DNA of 64,000 bases from Brotaphodocola catenula. GTDB lineage: Bacteria; Bacillota; Clostridia; Lachnospirales; Lachnospiraceae. Location: assembly GCA_020686985.1 (NCBI GenBank), contig JAJEPU010000001.1, positions 1-64,000 on the forward strand, read 5' to 3'. Numbering within the stretch: the stretch's first letter is position 1; the number at the start of each line of letters is the position of its first letter. The notes under the pieces were generated by a model. That model saw only the letters and a list, made by a program, of their open reading frames with translations. It searched no databases and was not told the origin of the DNA. The position numbers were made by a program, and so were the translations under genes. This document shows, piece after piece, positions 58,645 through 64,000 of this stretch.

Positions 58645-58930
58645 TTGACAGTTTGGGGATGGGTGTGCCATAATGAGACAACAATCACCACCTGTTCCGG
58701 GTGGAAGATTTTCTATCTTTTGTTTCCGGCATCCGCTGTCTATGGATGTGTCAGGAACATTCAGCCGAATCGGCAAAATTTCAGTATTTTATTTTTAAAA
58801 TTTTTCAAATTGTTTTATTCCTTTAAACCTTTGTGCTTTTGAGTTTTGCGTTTGGGTGTTTCGGAAAATTTAGGGGAAACAGAATTTTTTCAGTTGAGAA
58901 TGTCAATCTGGGAAGAAAGGAGGAGCTTTG
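58645..58930 (+). promoter_or_regulatory. Promoter and long leader of the Tad locus
   Basis: TTGACA (58645-58650) and CATAAT (58669-58674) are 18 bp apart. The leader of about 250 nt has a CCACC/GGTGG hairpin at 58688-58704 and GCCGA/TCGGC near 58763. No gene was recognised in it; the rest is T-rich. The leader ends with AAGGAGGAG. Confidence 0.55.
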
Positions 58931-59455
58931 TTGGAGTGGCGGACGGCGATCAGTCTTTTTGTGATTGCAGTGGGAGCCGGATGGACAGATCTGTGGACGG
59001 GAAAGGTCAAAAATAAGTGGATTCTTCTCGGTGTGATTCTGGGAGTTGTGTTGAGAAGGGAGGAATTCTTTCCAGGAGCTGTGTTGTTTGGTATGGCGGG
59101 CTTTCTGCTGTTTCGTTTTCGGATGATGGGAGCAGGAGACGGAAAACTTACGTCTTTGATCGGCGGGTATCTTGGGATCTGGCAGGGATGTTTGGCGATT
59201 GGACTTGGATTTTTGATTGCGTGTCTTTGGTCAATCTGGAAGATCGCAAGGGCGGGACCGGTGAAATCTGGTTTGGAAGAGCGTTTTTTTCGCCTGTTTC
59301 GATACGTTCAGACCGTGAGGCGGACGGGGCAGATTGAACCCTATGTCCGGTTTGAACAAATGACGGATCAAGAGAAGATTCCTCTCGGTGCATGTCTGGC
59401 AATGGGCGTTTTTATCTATGAGATATTTGTTTTTCTGGGTAGCCAGATGAAATGA
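58931..59455 (+). CDS. Prepilin peptidase, A24 family (TadV/CpaA type)
   Basis: Removes the leader from Flp-type prepilins at the membrane. The 174-residue protein has both aspartate motifs of the family: GWTDLWTGKVKNKW near residue 20 and MMGAGDGKLTSLIGG near 68. About five hydrophobic segments are seen, plus an amphipathic loop at about 110-150 (basic and aromatic) that is larger than in CpaA. The TTG at 58931 has the best spacing from GGAGG; TTG at 58928 is the alternative. It is first gene of the Tad operon. Confidence 0.85.
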   Translation: MEWRTAISLFVIAVGAGWTDLWTGKVKNKWILLGVILGVVLRREEFFPGAVLFGMAGFLLFRFRMMGAGDGKLTSLIGGYLGIWQGCLAIGLGFLIACLWSIWKIARAGPVKSGLEERFFRLFRYVQTVRRTGQIEPYVRFEQMTDQEKIPLGACLAMGVFIYEIFVFLGSQMK

Positions 59456-59482
59456 AGGTGGCGAGTAAATGGGGAGGTGCGA

Positions 59483-60493
59483 ATGAACAAGAAAATCTTA
59501 GCGGTCTACGATGTAGATCCATTTTATGCGGAGCGTTTTTCCGAGTTTATCAACCAGAAGGAATCGACTCCGTTTATGGCGATCGCATTTACAAGCCTTG
59601 CGCGCTTAAAAGCGTTTGCGCAGAGACAGCAGATTGAAATTCTGCTTGCGGGAGATGAGGTCGCAGATCAGGAACTTGAGGATCTCGGCGTTCATCAGGT
59701 TGTGAGACTCTCGGAGGTTACGATGGTGAAGACGGGAGCTCCGGCAGTCTATAAGTATCAGGCATCAGACAGTATTTTGAGAGAGGTTATGGCGTGTTAC
59801 CAGACCGGAGAACGGGAAGAGCAGATGACAGCCATGGGAACGAGAAGTCGGGTGATCGGGGTGTATTCTCCGATCGGACGATGCGGAAAGACCGGATTTG
59901 CCGTCACACTCGGTCAGGTGCTTGCAAAGGACAGTAAGGTACTGTTTTTGAGTCTGGAGGAGTTTTCTGGTTTTTCTCAGATGATGGGGACGCAGTATTC
60001 TGGAAGTTTTTCGGATCTCGTCTATTACAGTCGTCAGGGAGAATTTGATCGGATGAGACTTGGGAGTGTGATCTATGACTATGGGGGACTTGACTATGTA
60101 CCGCCGGTTGCCTATGCGGAGGATCTCGCGCAGATGGAGGGCGCGGAGGTGGCCGGTCTGATCGAGAAGATCGCGAGAGAGTGTGGGTATGATGTATTGA
60201 TTGTGGATGTCGGTCATTTTCTGAGAAATGTGGAGGCAGTTCTTGCAGTTAGTGATGTCGTGTATGCACCGATCTGCAAGGATATCGTGTCGGAGACGAA
60301 GATTCAGGACTGGAGACAGTATCTTGAGGATTCAGGGCGAATGAATCTATCGGGGAAGATTCGGATTTTGAGACTTCCGATGCCTGCGGATTGCGTGTCT
60401 GCCGGAGAGTATTTTGAACAGTTGCTCTGGGGACCGGTCGGAGACTTTGTGAGGGAGATGACAGGAAGGGCGGAAAAAGGAATGAGAGATTGA
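59483..60493 (+). CDS. tadZ: TadZ/CpaE-like MinD-family ATPase
   Basis: Localises the Tad pilus machinery. The 336-residue protein has a receiver-like N-domain (about 1-110, lacking a phospho-acceptor pattern) and a ParA/MinD ATPase domain. The Walker A is SPIGRCGKTGFAVTLG, a variant in which the usual first lysine of KGGxGKT is replaced (GRCGKT), while the second lysine remains. DVLIVDVGHFLRNVE serves as the Walker B region. ATG at 59483 follows GGGAGG. It is 27 bp after the prepilin peptidase gene. Confidence 0.83.
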   Translation: MNKKILAVYDVDPFYAERFSEFINQKESTPFMAIAFTSLARLKAFAQRQQIEILLAGDEVADQELEDLGVHQVVRLSEVTMVKTGAPAVYKYQASDSILREVMACYQTGEREEQMTAMGTRSRVIGVYSPIGRCGKTGFAVTLGQVLAKDSKVLFLSLEEFSGFSQMMGTQYSGSFSDLVYYSRQGEFDRMRLGSVIYDYGGLDYVPPVAYAEDLAQMEGAEVAGLIEKIARECGYDVLIVDVGHFLRNVEAVLAVSDVVYAPICKDIVSETKIQDWRQYLEDSGRMNLSGKIRILRLPMPADCVSAGEYFEQLLWGPVGDFVREMTGRAEKGMRD

Positions 60494-60635
60494 TTGAAAG
60501 TGGAAGGTCAGAAGGGGAGAATACAGGAAACACTAGGATAGAAAGTGATTTGAAAGGGAAATGTGTTGAGAATGTGTTGGGAAGAGGAAGGAATAAGGAA
60601 TGAGCATGGGTGGGAGGTGGTAACGAGGGCAGGGA

Positions 60636-61961
60636 ATGAAAATGCGTGAAAAGAATTCGGATGATTGGAGTGAAAAGGAGGGAAACAGTCAGAATCGAAT
60701 GGAAAAAGAGAGTCGAGATGAAAAGCGGGAACGCTTAGAGCAGATCAAGGAAAGGATTCGGATTCAATTGAGGGATCGAAGCCAGGTGGATGACGATGTT
60801 CTCTACGCGTGTATTGAGGAAGCTGTGGAGGAGGAGGCGAGAGCGCGCTATCTTCCACTGGCGGGAAGGCTCGAACTCAGAAATCGCCTTGTGAATGCAT
60901 TTCGGAGGCTTGATATCTTGCAGGAACTCGTGGATAACCCGGAGATCACAGAGATCATGATCAATGGAAAGGATCAGATTTTTGTGGAACAGCATGGTCG
61001 GATTTCGAGATGGGAGGAGGGATTTGACAGCAATCAACAGCTTGAGGATATGATTCAGCAGATTGTGAGCAGAATCAACCGCGCTGTCAACGTGGCAAAT
61101 CCGATTGCGGATGCGAGACTCCCGGATGGTTCCCGTGTCCACATCGTGCTTCCACCGATTGCGCTTGACGGTCCTGTTGTGACGATCCGAAAATTCCCGG
61201 AACCGATCACTGTACAACGCTTACTGGAACTGGGCTCTCTGAGCGAGGAAGCTGTCGAATTTCTGAAAAAACTTGTGTGCGCGGGTTACAACATCTTTAT
61301 CTGCGGGGGAACCGGATCGGGTAAGACTTCGTTTCTCAATGCGATGTCTGCGTTTATCCCGGAGACGGATCGAATTGTGACGATCGAGGACTCGGCGGAG
61401 CTGCAGATTCGTCAGGTGCCGAATCTTGTGCGCCTTGAGACGAGAAATGCAAATGCGGAGGGAGAGGGAGCAATTGAGATCAGCGATCTGATTCGGGCAT
61501 CACTCCGAATGCGTCCGGATCGAATTATTGTCGGAGAGGTCAGAGGAAAAGAATGTCTCGACATGCTTCAGGCGCTCAATACAGGTCATGCGGGGAGTCT
61601 GTCGACCGGTCACGGGAACAGTCCGAAAGATATGCTTTCGCGACTCGAGACGATGACCTTGATGGCGGGAGAGCTTCCTCTGATGGCGGTGAGAAGCCAG
61701 ATCGCCTCAGCTCTTGATATTATGGTACATCTCGGGCGACTTCGGGACAAGAGCAGGAAAGTTCTCGAGATTGTCGAGGTGGGGGATTTTGAGAACGGAG
61801 AGATTCAGTTGAATCCGCTGTTTCGATTTGAGGAGGAATCGGATGAGGATCAGAAGAAGAGGGATGAAGGACGGCGAAGAGAAAAAGTCAAAGGAAGTCT
61901 TGTCAAAGTCGGCAGTCTCCGCTCCGTCGAGAAACTCCGTCAGGCAGGTTATCCAGTATGA
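60636..61961 (+). CDS. tadA: TadA/CpaF type II/IV secretion ATPase
   Basis: Hexameric motor that powers pilin assembly or secretion. The 441-residue protein has a charged N-terminus (about 1-40), a helical N-domain (with ITEIMINGKDQIFVEQHGRI), and a RecA-like core: Walker A ICGGTGSGKTSFLNAM, the Asp box TIEDSAELQI, Walker B RIIVGEVRGKECLDML, and the His box GHAGSLSTGHGN. The C-terminal 43 residues are very charged and overlap the next gene. It is 142 bp after tadZ, with nothing recognised between. Confidence 0.93.
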   Translation: MKMREKNSDDWSEKEGNSQNRMEKESRDEKRERLEQIKERIRIQLRDRSQVDDDVLYACIEEAVEEEARARYLPLAGRLELRNRLVNAFRRLDILQELVDNPEITEIMINGKDQIFVEQHGRISRWEEGFDSNQQLEDMIQQIVSRINRAVNVANPIADARLPDGSRVHIVLPPIALDGPVVTIRKFPEPITVQRLLELGSLSEEAVEFLKKLVCAGYNIFICGGTGSGKTSFLNAMSAFIPETDRIVTIEDSAELQIRQVPNLVRLETRNANAEGEGAIEISDLIRASLRMRPDRIIVGEVRGKECLDMLQALNTGHAGSLSTGHGNSPKDMLSRLETMTLMAGELPLMAVRSQIASALDIMVHLGRLRDKSRKVLEIVEVGDFENGEIQLNPLFRFEEESDEDQKKRDEGRRREKVKGSLVKVGSLRSVEKLRQAGYPV

Positions 61962-62688
61962 GCATTACCGGCTATCGATGAAAGAGTGTCTGATGGCACT
62001 TGCGAAGGGCATTGGGATGTGTGCATTGGTTGCATGGACATTTTATCGGAGTCTGATTGCGTTTTTGATCCTTCTTCCGGCAGGGCTCTGTTATCCGTTT
62101 TATGAGAGCAGGCGTTTAAAAGAAAAGAGAATTTTGACACTGGCTTCTCAGTTTAAGGAGAGCATGGTGATTCTTGCTTCTGCGTTGAGTGCCGGTTATT
62201 CGATTGAGAATGCGCTCAGAGTCAGTCAGGAGGAGCTTGTGACGCTCTATGGAGCGGAGGGGATGATTACGAGAGAGTTTTCGTGTATGAATGATCAGAT
62301 CCGGATGAACCGTTCGGTGGAGCAGGTGTTGGAAGATTTTGCACAGAGAAGTGGGATTGAGGATATTCGGAATTTCTCGGAGGTATTTTCTGTCGCCAAA
62401 CGGAGCGGAGGAGATCTAAGTGGAATCATGCGCCACACCGCAGAGATGATCCGGGACAAGATGCAGGTAAAGGAGGAGATCCAGACGATGACGGCATCGA
62501 GAAAATTTGAGCAGAGGATTATGAATCTGATTCCGTTCTTTATTGTATTTTATGTGGATGGGGCATCGCCAGGATTTTTTAAGCAGATGTATCAGACGAT
62601 GATGGGAAGAGTGCTGATGAGTGGGTGTTTGATTGTCTATCTGATTTCTGTGTGGATGGCGAAACGAATTCTCGAGATTGAGGTTTAA
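61843..62688 (+). CDS. tadB: TadB-type inner-membrane platform protein
   Basis: A 281-residue GspF-domain protein. It starts with a basic cytosolic segment (1-40), two close membrane helices (about 62-98), a cytosolic GspF helical domain (about 110-240, with SQFKESMVILASALSAGYSIENAL and FAQRSGIEDIRNFSEVF), and two C-terminal helices. ATG at 61843 is chosen because AGGAGG lies six bases upstream; this makes the first 119 bases overlap tadA in another frame. Start codons after the overlap would cut the conserved QYEHYRL segment. The short spacing to tadC suggests they form a platform together. Confidence 0.85.
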   Translation: MRIRRRGMKDGEEKKSKEVLSKSAVSAPSRNSVRQVIQYEHYRLSMKECLMALAKGIGMCALVAWTFYRSLIAFLILLPAGLCYPFYESRRLKEKRILTLASQFKESMVILASALSAGYSIENALRVSQEELVTLYGAEGMITREFSCMNDQIRMNRSVEQVLEDFAQRSGIEDIRNFSEVFSVAKRSGGDLSGIMRHTAEMIRDKMQVKEEIQTMTASRKFEQRIMNLIPFFIVFYVDGASPGFFKQMYQTMMGRVLMSGCLIVYLISVWMAKRILEIEV

Positions 62689-62749
62689 GACCTGAAATTT
62701 GAGGGTTCGAGGGTTTTGAGAGCACATTATGTGGAAACGGGGGAGGCGA

Positions 62750-63976
62750 ATGGGGTTAAAGAAAGAACAAGAACGTTGGATTCTTCCGGGACTCTGTGTA
62801 GTCGGGAGCCTTCTGCTCTATGTGGGTCTTACTTTTTTCTTGAAGGGGGAGAGTGAGATTGTCGGAAATCGTTTGGAGCGAGGCGGGTATGGGGATGGAA
62901 GCTCTGTCTATGAAGTTGAGGTTGATGGTCTTTTGGAAGAACCCGTTGATCTGACTGTGGAAGTTGAACCGCGGATTTACACGGAGCAGGAGGCGGAGCG
63001 GGTATTTGAGGAGATCATGGAGGGAATGGAGGAGAAGATTCGCGGAAAGAATCCTTCTCTGATGGAAGTTAGGGAGGATTTGAAACTGCCGTCCCACTGG
63101 GAGGATTCCGGGGTTCGTCTTCTGTGGTATTCGGAGAATCCGGAGTGGATCAGTGCGGCAGGTAAGATTGAAAAAACGGTGGAGGAACCGCAGAACGTTC
63201 AGCTTCAGGTGCATATGAGTGCCGGAAAGTATCAGGCAGAATATCTGATATTTCTTCGTCTTATGCCAGCGATCCAGACGGATGAGGAAGCCCTCAGATC
63301 GGGATTAATCAAGGAAATTGCAAATCGGGAAGAGAGTGATCGGAGTGAACCGTGGATGGAGCTTCCTGAAATTTATGAGGGAAGAAAATTAACTTATCGG
63401 AAGAAAGAGGAAAATCTGTATGCAGTGATTCCGATTCTTGGAGTGGTGATGGCTGTCTTGCTTTTGAGTCAGGAGGGCGCGGAACAGAAGAAAAAAGAAA
63501 AACTTCGGGAAAAAGAACTGCTGATGGATTATGCGGAACTCGTGTCAAAGCTGATGGTTTTAATCGGTGCCGGACTAACGGTGAGAAGTGCGTGGGAGCG
63601 CATGGTCAGGGATTATGAGTCAGCTCTTGACGGAAAGCGGATCAAACGCCGGGTCGCCTATGAGGAGATGCGCCAGACTTCTTTTGAGCTTGCAAATGGA
63701 ATTGCGGAGTCTGTTGCATTTCGGGAATTCGGTCGCAGGTGTGGGGTACAGCAGTATCTGAAGCTCAGCAGTCTTTTAGAACAGAATCGTCGCTCGGGCA
63801 TGAAAAACCTGAGAGCAATTCTTACGGCAGAGATGGAGGATGCATTTGAGGCGCGCAAGAATCTGGCGAGGACAATAGGAGAAGAGGCGGGAACAAAACT
63901 GCTCGCACCACTGTTTATGATGCTTGGCATTGTGATGGTGATGATTATGGTGCCGGCAATGATGTCGATGGGATAG
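62750..63976 (+). CDS. tadC: TadC-type platform protein with a large extracytoplasmic N-domain
   Basis: A 408-residue protein. Residues 12-33 are a membrane helix (WILPGLCVVGSLLLYVGLTF), followed by a domain of about 190 residues outside the membrane that is rich in Glu (TVEVEPRIYTEQEAERVFEE), a second helix near 225-245 (YAVIPILGVVMAVLLLS), and a GspF-like helical domain with ELVSKLMVLIGAGLTVRSAW (about 262-281) and a terminal helix. Typical TadC lacks the outside domain, so this is an expanded form. ATG at 62750 follows GGGAGG; an ATG seven codons upstream has no site. The operon should continue past the window. Confidence 0.82.
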   Translation: MGLKKEQERWILPGLCVVGSLLLYVGLTFFLKGESEIVGNRLERGGYGDGSSVYEVEVDGLLEEPVDLTVEVEPRIYTEQEAERVFEEIMEGMEEKIRGKNPSLMEVREDLKLPSHWEDSGVRLLWYSENPEWISAAGKIEKTVEEPQNVQLQVHMSAGKYQAEYLIFLRLMPAIQTDEEALRSGLIKEIANREESDRSEPWMELPEIYEGRKLTYRKKEENLYAVIPILGVVMAVLLLSQEGAEQKKKEKLREKELLMDYAELVSKLMVLIGAGLTVRSAWERMVRDYESALDGKRIKRRVAYEEMRQTSFELANGIAESVAFREFGRRCGVQQYLKLSSLLEQNRRSGMKNLRAILTAEMEDAFEARKNLARTIGEEAGTKLLAPLFMMLGIVMVMIMVPAMMSMG

Positions 63977-64000
63977 TAAATAGTAGGGAACGGAATTTGG

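Overview
The window looks like chromosome from a Clostridia-type Firmicute, most like Lachnospiraceae. This is inferred from gene content: a nine-gene V/A-type ATPase operon, a clostridial Tad pilus locus, a Ctc-type L25 protein, a DUF2508 protein, Gram-positive Shine-Dalgarno sites and many A/T-rich intergenic hairpins. No rRNA is present, so the family assignment is not firm.

Layout. 1-389 is a decayed transposase cut by the window edge. 0.5-5.3 kb holds a D,D-carboxypeptidase, a ROK regulator, a DUF1461 membrane protein and rplY. 5.5-15.3 kb is organic-acid territory: two separate LysR-controlled MatC-type permease loci, one with a DUF6282 hydrolase and one with a PrpF-type isomerase, on either side of alanine racemase and an M20 amidohydrolase. 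15.6-22.4 kb is an oligopeptide ABC operon (oppBCDF-oppA) ending in an S66 LD-carboxypeptidase gene, which suggests murein-peptide uptake and recycling. A TRIC-type channel gene and an IS200/IS605 element with intact tnpA and wrecked tnpB follow.

24.2-29 kb is a sucrose module (scrR, scrA, scrB) with two matching operators. 29.3-32.8 kb holds a LysR gene, a 2-hydroxycarboxylate transporter and an esterase. At 32.9-34 kb a tiny hydrophobic peptide gene with a structured leader sits exactly where a P1B-ATPase has lost its N-terminal half. 34-42.9 kb is the V-type ATPase operon (H-C-I-K-F-E-A-B-D, minus strand). 43.3-48 kb carries an SH3 membrane protein, trmB, a possible Cys-rich mini-ORF, trxA, two identical tRNA-Lys(CTT) genes and a CitMHS citrate transporter. 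48.3-54.1 kb has a peptidoglycan-binding NlpC/P60 lipoprotein, a two-component system and an APH-fold kinase. 54.4-57.7 kb pairs glgB with a GH13 glycosidase. After a DUF2508 gene and an autoregulated ArsR gene, the right end is a Tad secretion/pilus operon (prepilin peptidase, TadZ, TadA, TadB, TadC) that runs toward the window edge.

Themes: carboxylate uptake (four transporters from three families), sugar and glycogen metabolism, cell-wall turnover, and ion-motive energy. No CRISPR array, prophage or large defence island was seen. The less expected signals are non-coding or very small: a repeat hairpin with what looks like a 68-nt insertion, a promoter-terminator pair at the head of the opp operon, the mini-toxin-like locus beside the broken ATPase, and the Cys-rich mini-ORF next to trxA.
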